Assembly: GCF_016518545.1 (NCBI RefSeq)
Contig: NZ_JACVTO010000001.1
Coordinates: 186,001 to 250,000, forward strand
DNA from: Pseudomonas sp. S30
GTDB taxonomy: Bacteria > Pseudomonadota > Gammaproteobacteria > Pseudomonadales > Pseudomonadaceae
Reading direction: 5' to 3'
DNA: 64,000 bases
The position numbers and the translations under genes are program-made. Below, piece after piece: positions 33,676 through 42,222 of the stretch. The notes beneath the pieces were generated by a model. The model made no database searches. It saw only the letters and a program-made list of their open reading frames with translations, and was not told the origin of the DNA. Position 1 is the first letter of the stretch; each line of letters opens with the position of its first letter.

Positions 33676-35235
33676 ATGATCAGTGCCGCTGTCGAGCCTC
33701 ATGCAGAAATATTCAACCTGGACAATCGCGAAGCCCTGCCACCGGGCTTCATCAACACCGGCAAGACACCCGGCTCTCAGCGCGGTCAGAACCCGCACAA
33801 GCGTAAGGTGCTGTTCGTCACCTCCGAATTCGCCGATCTGGTCAAGACCGGCGGGCTGGGGGACGTTTCCGCGGCGCTGCCCCGTGCCATGGCGCATCTG
33901 CACGACGTGCGTGTCCTGATCCCCGGCTATCCGCAGGTGGTCAACAGCGACAGCCCCATCCATATCGTCGGTGAGCTGGCGGGCCATGCTGCCCTACCAC
34001 CTTGCAAGATCGGACGGATGGACCTGCCCGACGGCCTGGTCATCTATGTACTGATCTGCCCCGAGCTCTATGAGCGCGAGGGCACGCCCTACGGTGACAA
34101 CAACGGCCGCGACTGGAGCGACAACCACATTCGTTTCGCCCGTCTCGGGCTGGCCGCTGCGGACATCGCCGCAGGTGAAGGCATGATCCACTGGCGCCCC
34201 GACCTGGTGCACGCCCACGACTGGCCGGCAGGCCTGGCGCCCGCCTACATGCACTGGCGCGGGCTGAATACGGCCACCTTGTTCACCATTCACAATCTCG
34301 CCTACCAGGGCGTGTTCAGCCGTGCCTGCAGCCCTGAGCTGGCTATTCCCGAGCACGCCATGCAGCAGGAAGGTATGGAGTTCTATGGCAAGCTGTCCTT
34401 CCTCAAGGCGGGCCTTGCCTACTCCAGCCATATCACTACCGTGAGCGCGACCTACGCCCAGGAGATCACCACCCCCGAGTTCGGCTGTGGGCTGGATGGC
34501 TTCCTGGCCAGCAAGGCCCAGCAGGGCCTGCTGGGCGGCATCCCCAACGGCATCGACGAAAGCTGGGACTCGGCCACCGATAGTCACCTGCAACACAACT
34601 TCAGCCTCAATGACTGGGAAGGCAAGGCGCGCAATACCGATCAGGTGCGCGAACTGTTCGGCCTGGAACCTTCCGAGGGTCCGTTGTTCGCCGTGGTTTC
34701 CCGCCTGGTGTACCAGAAGGGCCTTGATCTGACGCTGGGCGTGGCCGAGGACATCGTTCGTCAAGGTGGACAGATCGCGATCATCGGCCGCGGCGAGCCC
34801 GAGGAAGAGCAAGCCATGCGCGAGCTGGCCCTGCGTCATCCTGGACGAATCGGCGTGCGCATCGGCTTCAACGAGACCGATGCCCGGCGCATGTTCGCCG
34901 GCAGCGACTTCCTGCTGATGCCTTCGCGTTACGAGCCCTGTGGCCTCAGCCAGATGTACGCACAGCGCTTCGGGTCGCTGCCGGTGGCGCGCAAGACGGG
35001 GGGACTGGCCGACACCATCGAGGATGGCGTCACCGGGTTCCTGTTCGAAGCGTCCACCGTCGAGAGCTACCGCGCGGCCCTGGAGCGCGCCTTCTATACC
35101 TACAGCAAGAAAGACCTGCTCAACGCCATGCGCTGCCTGTCGATGACGCAACCCTTCAACTGGTGCCAGGCGGTAGAACCCTATGCCCGCCTGTACGAGG
35201 AACTGGTCTGCCAGGCACACGCCGGCGCCTACTGA
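33676..35235 (+). CDS. glgA: Glycogen/starch synthase
   Basis: A 519-residue GT5 glucosyltransferase that elongates alpha-1,4-glucan from a nucleotide sugar. KVLFVTSEFADLVKTGGLGDV holds the K-x-G-G-L sugar-nucleotide loop; SRYEPCGLSQMYAQRFGSLPVARKTGGL holds the conserved Glu and the second K-x-G-G. AAGGA before ATG 33676 and the AT-rich leader support the start; a 43-codon upstream extension was not used. A short N-terminal tail of about 45 residues precedes the first strand. No glgC accompanies it here, so ADP-glucose supply is unexplained by the window. First gene of the six-gene operon. Confidence 0.94.
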   Translation: MISAAVEPHAEIFNLDNREALPPGFINTGKTPGSQRGQNPHKRKVLFVTSEFADLVKTGGLGDVSAALPRAMAHLHDVRVLIPGYPQVVNSDSPIHIVGELAGHAALPPCKIGRMDLPDGLVIYVLICPELYEREGTPYGDNNGRDWSDNHIRFARLGLAAADIAAGEGMIHWRPDLVHAHDWPAGLAPAYMHWRGLNTATLFTIHNLAYQGVFSRACSPELAIPEHAMQQEGMEFYGKLSFLKAGLAYSSHITTVSATYAQEITTPEFGCGLDGFLASKAQQGLLGGIPNGIDESWDSATDSHLQHNFSLNDWEGKARNTDQVRELFGLEPSEGPLFAVVSRLVYQKGLDLTLGVAEDIVRQGGQIAIIGRGEPEEEQAMRELALRHPGRIGVRIGFNETDARRMFAGSDFLLMPSRYEPCGLSQMYAQRFGSLPVARKTGGLADTIEDGVTGFLFEASTVESYRAALERAFYTYSKKDLLNAMRCLSMTQPFNWCQAVEPYARLYEELVCQAHAGAY

Positions 35236-35250
35236 CAACGAGGTGTGAAG

Positions 35251-36993
35251 ATGCACAGGCATGGCGCACATTCATTGGACGCCACGTCGGCGCGCTTCGC
35301 CCTCTGGGCGCCAGACGCGAAGAACGTGAGCGTACAGATTCAGGGACAGTCCGCATTCGAGCTGCAGTCCGAGCAAGATGGCTGGTTCACCGGTATCGCC
35401 CCCTGCAAGGTGGGCGATCGTTACCTCTTCAAGATCGACGACGCCTCCCCAGTGCCCGACCCCGCCTCTCGCTATCAGCCCGAAGGGCTGCACGGTCCGA
35501 GCGAGGTGGTGGACCTCGGCCAGCAGCAATGGCGTCACCCCTGGCAAGGACGCCCTTGGCACGAGGCCGTCATCCAGGAACTGCATGCCGGTGTGCTTGG
35601 CGGCTATGCCGGCGTCGCCGAGCAGTTGCCACGCCTGGCGGAGCTGGGTATCACCGCCATCGAGCTGATGCCGGTCAATCAGTTTCCAGGCAAACGCAAT
35701 TGGGGCTATGACGGCGCCCTGCCCTTCGCCCCGCAGCATAGCTACGGCAGCCCTCAGCAGCTGTGCGAGCTGGTGGACGAGGCGCATGGCCATGGACTGA
35801 TGGTCATGCTCGATGTGGTCTACAACCATTTCGGCCCCGACGGTAATTTCCTGCCCCAGTATGCCAGCTCGTTCTTCCGTGAGGACCGCCAGACCCCCTG
35901 GGGCGCGGCCATCGATTTTCGCCGTCCGCAGGTGCGCGAGTTCTTCATCCAGAATGCGTTGATGTGGCTCTGCGACTATCGTATCGACGGCTTGCGCCTG
36001 GATGCCGTGCACGCCATCAACCAACCGGACTTTCTCGTCGAACTGGCCGCCCGGGTGCGCGCGGCCGTGGAGCCAGGTCGGCAGATCTGGTTGGTGCTGG
36101 AGAACGAACACAACCAGGCCGACCTGCTGGAGCAGGGTTTCGACGCCCAGTGGAACGACGACGGCCACAACGCCCTGCACGTGCTGTTGACCGATGAAAC
36201 CGAAGGCTATTACGAGGACTACAAGGATCAACCGATCGCCAAGTTGGCGCGATGCCTGGGCGAAGGCTTCGTGTTCCAAGGGCAGCCCAACCGCAAGGGC
36301 GAGCCGCGCGGGGAACCTAGCGGTCATCTGCCTCCCAGTGCCTTCGTGTTGTTCCTGCAGAATCACGACCAGATCGGCAACCGCGCCCTGGGCGAACGTC
36401 TGACCCGACTCTGCCCGCCGCAGGCCTTGCGCGCGGCCACTGGGTTGCTTCTGCTGTCACCGATGATCCCGCTGCTGTTCATGGGCGATGAGGAGGGCAG
36501 CTCTCGCCCCTTCCTGTTCTTCACCGATTTTCACGATGAATTGGCCGATGCCGTGCGTGAGGGCCGCCGCGCCGAATTCGAGCACTTCGCCGCCTTCGCC
36601 GATCCGGAAAAACGTGAGCACATTCCCGATCCGAACGCCTTGGAGACCTTCACCGCGTCCCATCCCGCGGACCAGCAGGTACTGGCCGGCTGGCACGGGT
36701 TGTATCACCAGCTGCTGCACATTCGCCAACGCACTCTTGTGCCACGCTTGCCAGGCACTCGTGCCCTGGGTGCCGAGGTGGTTGCCGAGAAGGCCCTCAC
36801 GGCGCGTTGGCGGCTGGGTGACGGCAGCGAGCTGCGAATCGATCTGAACCTTGGCTCGATGGCACAGGCCATAACCTTACCCGGTGCCGAGTCTCGCTTG
36901 TACGACAGCAGTGACTCGGCTCATCCGGATTCCCTGCTGGCCGCGTACAGCTGCGTGGTCAGCCTGATCCCCTCCCGCCAGGAGACGCCATGA
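35251..36993 (+). CDS. treZ: Malto-oligosyltrehalose trehalohydrolase
   Basis: A 580-residue GH13 enzyme that cuts trehalose from malto-oligosyltrehalose ends. It has an N-terminal CBM48-like beta domain (SARFALWAPDAKNVSVQIQG), then the barrel: VMLDVVYNHFGPDG, the nucleophile region DGLRLDAVHAI, the acid/base segment LVLENEHNQ and FLQNHDQIGNRALGERL. GAGGTG precedes ATG 35251 by seven bases; a GTG at 35245 is alternative. It starts 15 bases after glgA and overlaps malQ by four bases. Confidence 0.94.
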   Translation: MHRHGAHSLDATSARFALWAPDAKNVSVQIQGQSAFELQSEQDGWFTGIAPCKVGDRYLFKIDDASPVPDPASRYQPEGLHGPSEVVDLGQQQWRHPWQGRPWHEAVIQELHAGVLGGYAGVAEQLPRLAELGITAIELMPVNQFPGKRNWGYDGALPFAPQHSYGSPQQLCELVDEAHGHGLMVMLDVVYNHFGPDGNFLPQYASSFFREDRQTPWGAAIDFRRPQVREFFIQNALMWLCDYRIDGLRLDAVHAINQPDFLVELAARVRAAVEPGRQIWLVLENEHNQADLLEQGFDAQWNDDGHNALHVLLTDETEGYYEDYKDQPIAKLARCLGEGFVFQGQPNRKGEPRGEPSGHLPPSAFVLFLQNHDQIGNRALGERLTRLCPPQALRAATGLLLLSPMIPLLFMGDEEGSSRPFLFFTDFHDELADAVREGRRAEFEHFAAFADPEKREHIPDPNALETFTASHPADQQVLAGWHGLYHQLLHIRQRTLVPRLPGTRALGAEVVAEKALTARWRLGDGSELRIDLNLGSMAQAITLPGAESRLYDSSDSAHPDSLLAAYSCVVSLIPSRQETP

Positions 36994-39059
36994 GCGATAC
37001 GCCGCTGTACCGCCTCGCCGCACGCGCCGGCCTGGCCCGTGACTGGACCGATGCCAACGATCGCCCTCAACGTGTGTCCGACGATGCCCTGCGGGGCGTG
37101 TTGCAAGGTCTGGGTTTGCCCGCCGAAGATGACGCCACCACCGAGCAGAGCCTGGCCTTGCTGGACCAGGCCGAGGACAGCGAACACCTGCCGCCGCTGT
37201 TCACGGTGGATGTCCAGGCGCCCTTGAGCCTTGACCGCTGGTTCCAGGCCGGTAGCCGCGTACGCTGCGTGCTGGAAGATGGCTCGGTACGCACCTCGAC
37301 GCTGGATGCCCAGGCTCGTTTGCCGGGCGACCTTCCGCTGGGCTACCACCGTCTCGAAATCGATAACCGCTCCTTCACCCTGGCCGTGGCGCCCCTGCGT
37401 TGCTACAGCCTCGACGATGTAGTCACTCAACCGCCGGCCCGCTGCTGGGGTCTGGCCACGCAGTTGTACAGCCTGCGGCGCCCAGGGGATGGCGGTTTTG
37501 GTGACTGCCTCGCACTGGAGCAATTCGCTCGCAGCGCCGCCGAGCGCGGGGCCGATGCGCTGGCGATCAGTCCGATCCATGCCCTGTCGCTGTTCGACCA
37601 GCAGCATTTCAGCCCCTACTCGCCCTCCAGTCGCCTGCTGCTCAACCACCTGTACGCCAGCCCCTCGGTGATACTGGGTGAGCGCGAGGTGCGCACGGCG
37701 GCCGAGCGCGCGGGCTTGACCGAAAGCCTTGACGACCTCGAACAGCAAGCGCTGGTCGACTGGCCCCGTGCTGCTGACGTTCGTCATAAGTTGCTCAGCG
37801 CCCTGTTCGACGACTTCACCCGGGGTGACCACCCGCTTCGCCAGGATTTCGACAGTTTCCGCGAAACGGCTGGCGAAACCCTGGAGCAACACTGCCGCTT
37901 CGAAGTGCTGCAGGCCGAGGCCGTCGAGCAAGGGCTCGGCGCCGACTGGCGGCAGTGGCCCGATGCCTGGATCAGCCCTGACGCTGCCGAAGTCCAGGCC
38001 ATGGCGGCAGCCTATCCGGCGCGCGTGGAGTTCCACGCGTTCTGCCAGTGGCTCACCGAGCGCAGCCTGCAACGGGCCCAGGAGGCGGCGCGTGGCAGCG
38101 GCATGCGCATCGGCCTGATCGCCGACCTGGCGGTGGGTGCCGACGGCGGTGGCAGCCAGGCCTGGAGCCGTCAGGACGAACTGCTCGCCGAACTGACCGT
38201 GGGCGCACCGCCCGACATTCTCAACCGTTCCGGGCAGGACTGGGGAATCAGCGGCTTCTCCCCTGAAGGCCTCAAGCGCAACGGTTTTCGCGCGTTCATC
38301 GAAATGCTGCGTGCCAACATGGCCCATGCCGGGGGCCTGCGCATCGACCATGTGATGGGTCTGCGTCGGCTGTGGCTGATCCCGCGCGGCGCTTCACCCA
38401 AGGAAGGTGCCTACGTCGACTACCCGTTCGATGACATGCTGCGTTTGCTCGCACTGGAATCGGTGCGCAACCAGGCGATCATTCTCGGCGAAGACCTGGG
38501 CACGGTGCCCGAAGGCTTGCGCGAGCGCCTGGCGGACAAGGCCGTACTGGGCATGCGCGTGCTGCCGTTCGAACAAAGCTCGACCGGTCATTTCAAACCC
38601 TTGATGGACTGGCCCGACACGGCGCTGGCCACCACCGGCACCCATGACCTGGCGCCGTTGGCCGGCTGGCTCAAAGCCCGTGATATCGACTGGAATCACC
38701 GCCTGAAACTGATCGATACCGCCACCGAGGAGCGCTGGCGGCAGGATCGGGAGCAGGAAATCCATGGTTTGCGACGTACGCTGGAATCCCATTACGGTCC
38801 TCTGAAGGATAACGACGCCTTGATCGACGCTGCCATCCGCTATGTCGGCCATACCCGCGCCCCGCTGGTACTGGTCCCGCTCGAAGACCTGCTCGGCCTC
38901 GAAGAGCAGCCCAACTTGCCCGGCACCACGCAGGGTCATCCCAACTGGCAACGTCGCTTCGAGCAGCCGGTGACCGAGCTGCTGGACGATGAACACGCCT
39001 CGCGGCGCCTCGAACTGCTGGCTCAGGCCCGGGTCCAGGCTGGGGAGCGCGACCGATGA
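36990..39059 (+). CDS. malQ: 4-alpha-glucanotransferase (amylomaltase)
   Basis: A 689-residue GH77 disproportionating enzyme that moves alpha-1,4-glucan segments. Catalytic-region motifs are GLIADLAVGADGGGSQAW, the nucleophile segment GGLRIDHVMGLRRLW, LGEDLGTVPEGLRERL and TGTHDLAPLAGW. Its N-terminal extension of about 140 residues is normal for proteobacterial MalQ. It overlaps both treZ and treY by ATGA, so the three are translated together. It can lengthen short maltodextrins left by TreZ/GlgX to feed TreY. Confidence 0.93.
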   Translation: MSDTPLYRLAARAGLARDWTDANDRPQRVSDDALRGVLQGLGLPAEDDATTEQSLALLDQAEDSEHLPPLFTVDVQAPLSLDRWFQAGSRVRCVLEDGSVRTSTLDAQARLPGDLPLGYHRLEIDNRSFTLAVAPLRCYSLDDVVTQPPARCWGLATQLYSLRRPGDGGFGDCLALEQFARSAAERGADALAISPIHALSLFDQQHFSPYSPSSRLLLNHLYASPSVILGEREVRTAAERAGLTESLDDLEQQALVDWPRAADVRHKLLSALFDDFTRGDHPLRQDFDSFRETAGETLEQHCRFEVLQAEAVEQGLGADWRQWPDAWISPDAAEVQAMAAAYPARVEFHAFCQWLTERSLQRAQEAARGSGMRIGLIADLAVGADGGGSQAWSRQDELLAELTVGAPPDILNRSGQDWGISGFSPEGLKRNGFRAFIEMLRANMAHAGGLRIDHVMGLRRLWLIPRGASPKEGAYVDYPFDDMLRLLALESVRNQAIILGEDLGTVPEGLRERLADKAVLGMRVLPFEQSSTGHFKPLMDWPDTALATTGTHDLAPLAGWLKARDIDWNHRLKLIDTATEERWRQDREQEIHGLRRTLESHYGPLKDNDALIDAAIRYVGHTRAPLVLVPLEDLLGLEEQPNLPGTTQGHPNWQRRFEQPVTELLDDEHASRRLELLAQARVQAGERDR

Positions 39060-41830
39060 AAGCGCTTACCGCCACCCAGCGTCTGCAGTTCCACAGCGAC
39101 TTCACCCTCGACGATGCCGTGCCGCTGGTGCCCTACTTCGCCCAGCTCGGTATCAGCCATCTGTACGCCTCGCCGATTCTCAAGGCCCGCGCGGGTTCAC
39201 GCCACGGTTACGATGTGGTCGACCCGACCCTGGTCAACCCTGAGTTAGGCGGGGAAGCCGCCCTGCTGCGACTGGTCGCTGCCTTGCGCCAGCATGGCAT
39301 GGGGCTGATCCTCGACACCGTGTCCAACCACATGGCGGTCGGTGGTGCCGACAACCCATGGTGGCAGGACCTGCTGGCCTGGGGCCGGCGCAGCCCCTAC
39401 GCCGAGTTCTTCGACATCCAGTGGCACTCCACCGACCCGCTGCTGGCCGGGCAACTGCTGCTGCCGTTCCTGGGCAGCGACTACGGCGTGGCCTTGCAGA
39501 ACGGGGAGATCCCGTTGACCTTCGACGCTGAGCATGGCGTGCTGGAAATCGAGCACTTTGAGCACCGCTTTCCCATCTGTCCGCTGGATTACGGTCGCGT
39601 CTTGGCCCACAGCCAGGACACCGCGCTGCAGGCGCTGGGCGAGCGCTTCAGCGCGCTCGGCGAGGCCGCCAATCCCTTGGCCGACGCGGTCCCGCTGCAA
39701 TCGGAGCTGGTGCGTCTGGCCACCCAAGGGCACGACCTGCGCCCGGCACTGGCGGCCTTCGACAGCCAGGACTCGTCAGGCTTCCAGCGCCTGCACCAGC
39801 TGCTGGAGCGCCAGACCTACCGCCTGGCCAGTTGGCGCACCGCCGCCGACGACATCAACTGGCGCCGCTTCTTCGACATCAATGAACTCGGCGGCCTGCG
39901 CGTGGAACGCGCGGCGGTATTCGAGGCGACCCACGCCAAGCTGTTCGAGTTGATCGAGCGCGGCCTGGTCGACGGTCTGCGCATCGACCATATCGACGGC
40001 CTGGCCGATCCACGGCGCTACTGCCGCAACCTGCGGCGCCGGGTCGACTGCCTGCTGGCCGGGCGTCCTGCCGAGGCGGCCCTGGAGCATTTCCCGATCT
40101 ACGTGGAAAAGATCCTCGGCACCGGCGAACACCTGCACCAGGACTGGCTCACCGATGGCACCACCGGCTATGAATTCATGAACCAGGTCTCGCTGGTCCA
40201 GCACGATCCAGCCGGCGAGGCGCCATTGACCGAACTGTGGCGCAGCGTCAGCGAGCGCCCCGAGTTCGACGAGGAAGTGCGTATCGCCCGTCGCCTGGTG
40301 CTAAACGCCAGCCTGGCAGGCGACTGCGAATCGGTAGCCCAGGCCCTGCTGCAGGTCGCCCGTGATGACCTGATGACCCGAGACCTGACCCTGGGTGCGA
40401 TTCGTCGTGGCGTACAGGCCCTGGTCGAGCATTATCCTGTCTATCGCACCTACATTAGCGCCTGCGGTCGCCCTGAGCAGGATGAGCCGTTCTTCCAGCA
40501 AGCCTTGGAAGGCGCGCGTCAGTCGCTCAGCGAAGCCGACTGGCCGTTGCTGGAGCAGCTGCAACGTTGGCTGGGTGGTCAGGCCTGGCGCGAATTGCCG
40601 CCAGGCAAGCCGCGCAAGCGCTTGCGCCACGCGTGCGTGCGGTTCCAGCAACTGACCGCGCCCAGCGCCGCCAAGGCCGTGGAAGACACCGCCTTCTACC
40701 GCAGTGCGCGCCTGCTGTCGCGTAACGACGTGGGCTTCGAGGCCGAGCGCTTCAGCGCCACGCCCGTCGATTTCCACAACGAAGCGCAGCGTCGACTTCG
40801 CGATTTTCCGGACAACCTGCTGGCCACCGCTACCCACGACCACAAGCGTGGCGAGGACTGCCGCGCGCGCCTGGCCGTACTCAGCGAGCGTGGGCCCTGG
40901 CTGGCCAGCCGGGTCGCGCACTGGCGTGAACTGGCCGGCACCTCCCTGAAGAACCTCGAGGACGGTCCGGCGCCGAGTCCGGCCGACGAGATGCTGTTGC
41001 TGCAGACATTGCTGGCCAGCTGGCCGCTGGATCTACACCGAGACGATCGAGAGGGCCTCAAGGACTTCGCCGAACGCGTGCGCCAATGGCAGCAGAAGGC
41101 CTTGCGCGAGGCCAAGCTGCGCAGCAGTTGGGCAGCGCCGAACGAAGCCTATGAAAACGCCTGCTCGCATTACCTGGACAGCCTCCTGCTCGACGAAGAC
41201 CAGCAACTGCTGCGTCACTCGCTGGCCGATGCGGCCGAGCGCATCGCCTGTCCCGGCGCGCTCAACGGGCTGGTGCAGTGCCTGTTGCGCATGACCGTAC
41301 CGGGAGTGCCTGACCTGTACCAAGGCAACGAATACTGGGACCTGAGCCTGGTGGATCCGGACAACAGACGGCCCGTGGACTACCCGGCACGACGTGTCAG
41401 CCTGGAGCAGCAAGCGCCGGTCTCCGAGCTGCTCACCCACTGGCGCGACGGCCGCATCAAGCAGGCCCTGATCGCTCGGGTGCTGGAACGGCGTCGCGCC
41501 CATCCGCAGCTGTTCCAACGGGGCGCCTACCTGCCCCTCGATGCCCAGGGGCGCCACGCCGACAAGGTACTGGCCTTCGCCCGGCTGGGTGAGGGTGAAC
41601 GGGCGATCGTCGTGGTGCCGCGCCTTGCCAGCGAGCTGCTTGGGGAGGCCTCTACCCCACTGATCGCGCCACAGGACTGGGGCGATACGCGCATCGTGCT
41701 GCCGTTCGCCGTTTCGCCTGCTACCTGCAAGGGACTTTTTTCCGACATCGCTGTCAGCCCTAATAGGGAGCTGATGCTCAGTAAAGTGCTGTCGGACTGT
41801 CCGCTCAACCTTTTGATTGAACATGCATGA
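39056..41830 (+). CDS. treY: Malto-oligosyltrehalose synthase
   Basis: A 924-residue GH13 enzyme converting the reducing end of alpha-1,4-glucan to a trehalosyl unit. N-terminal LQFHSDFTLDDAVPLVPYFAQLGISHLYASP is family-diagnostic, then VDPTLVNPELGGE, LDTVSNHMAV and the nucleophile region DGLRIDHIDGLADP. C-terminal LYQGNEYWDLSLVDPDNRRPVDY is another TreY hallmark. It overlaps malQ by four bases. With TreZ it releases trehalose. Confidence 0.95.
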   Translation: MKALTATQRLQFHSDFTLDDAVPLVPYFAQLGISHLYASPILKARAGSRHGYDVVDPTLVNPELGGEAALLRLVAALRQHGMGLILDTVSNHMAVGGADNPWWQDLLAWGRRSPYAEFFDIQWHSTDPLLAGQLLLPFLGSDYGVALQNGEIPLTFDAEHGVLEIEHFEHRFPICPLDYGRVLAHSQDTALQALGERFSALGEAANPLADAVPLQSELVRLATQGHDLRPALAAFDSQDSSGFQRLHQLLERQTYRLASWRTAADDINWRRFFDINELGGLRVERAAVFEATHAKLFELIERGLVDGLRIDHIDGLADPRRYCRNLRRRVDCLLAGRPAEAALEHFPIYVEKILGTGEHLHQDWLTDGTTGYEFMNQVSLVQHDPAGEAPLTELWRSVSERPEFDEEVRIARRLVLNASLAGDCESVAQALLQVARDDLMTRDLTLGAIRRGVQALVEHYPVYRTYISACGRPEQDEPFFQQALEGARQSLSEADWPLLEQLQRWLGGQAWRELPPGKPRKRLRHACVRFQQLTAPSAAKAVEDTAFYRSARLLSRNDVGFEAERFSATPVDFHNEAQRRLRDFPDNLLATATHDHKRGEDCRARLAVLSERGPWLASRVAHWRELAGTSLKNLEDGPAPSPADEMLLLQTLLASWPLDLHRDDREGLKDFAERVRQWQQKALREAKLRSSWAAPNEAYENACSHYLDSLLLDEDQQLLRHSLADAAERIACPGALNGLVQCLLRMTVPGVPDLYQGNEYWDLSLVDPDNRRPVDYPARRVSLEQQAPVSELLTHWRDGRIKQALIARVLERRRAHPQLFQRGAYLPLDAQGRHADKVLAFARLGEGERAIVVVPRLASELLGEASTPLIAPQDWGDTRIVLPFAVSPATCKGLFSDIAVSPNRELMLSKVLSDCPLNLLIEHA

Positions 41831-41847
41831 AGATCAGGAGCAGCCAA

Positions 41848-42141
41848 ATGAGTGATGAAAAACATATTCGTGAGTTCGCCTACCAGCTCTGGGAATCGGA
41901 AGGCAAACCCGAGGGGCGCGACCAGGAGCATTGGGAAAAGGCCGTGAAGCTGGCCAAGGCCAAGTCCCAGACCCCCGACGCCAAGCCCAAGAAGGCGCCG
42001 GCCAAGGCCAAGGCGCCTGCCGATGCCAAAGGCGCAGCTAAGCCCAAAGCCCCCGCTGCACCCAAGGCGGCCGCGGTGCCCGGCGAAAAGCCGGCACCGG
42101 CAAAAAAGCCTCGCGCACCGAAGAAGCCCGACGCGAACTGA
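41848..42141 (+). CDS. DUF2934 small basic protein
   Basis: A 97-residue protein. MSDEKHIREFAYQLWESEGKPEGRDQEHWEKA is the DUF2934 motif (a short helix pair with Y-x-L/x-W-E-x-x-G-R-P-x-G-x-x-x-x-H-W). The rest is a lysine-alanine-proline tail of about 60 residues, resembling histone-H1-like or nucleic-acid-binding tails. AGGAG at eight bases supports ATG 41848, although an ATG at 41827 overlapping the treY stop is possible. Its fixed place inside the trehalose operon suggests a function there, still unknown. Confidence 0.8.
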   Translation: MSDEKHIREFAYQLWESEGKPEGRDQEHWEKAVKLAKAKSQTPDAKPKKAPAKAKAPADAKGAAKPKAPAAPKAAAVPGEKPAPAKKPRAPKKPDAN

Positions 42142-42222
42142 TCCTGGCGGCACCGGCTGCTGCCGATCCTCTTCGGCAGCGGCGCATCACCTTTCCCTTA
42201 TTCTGGCCAGACGAGAGCTGCC

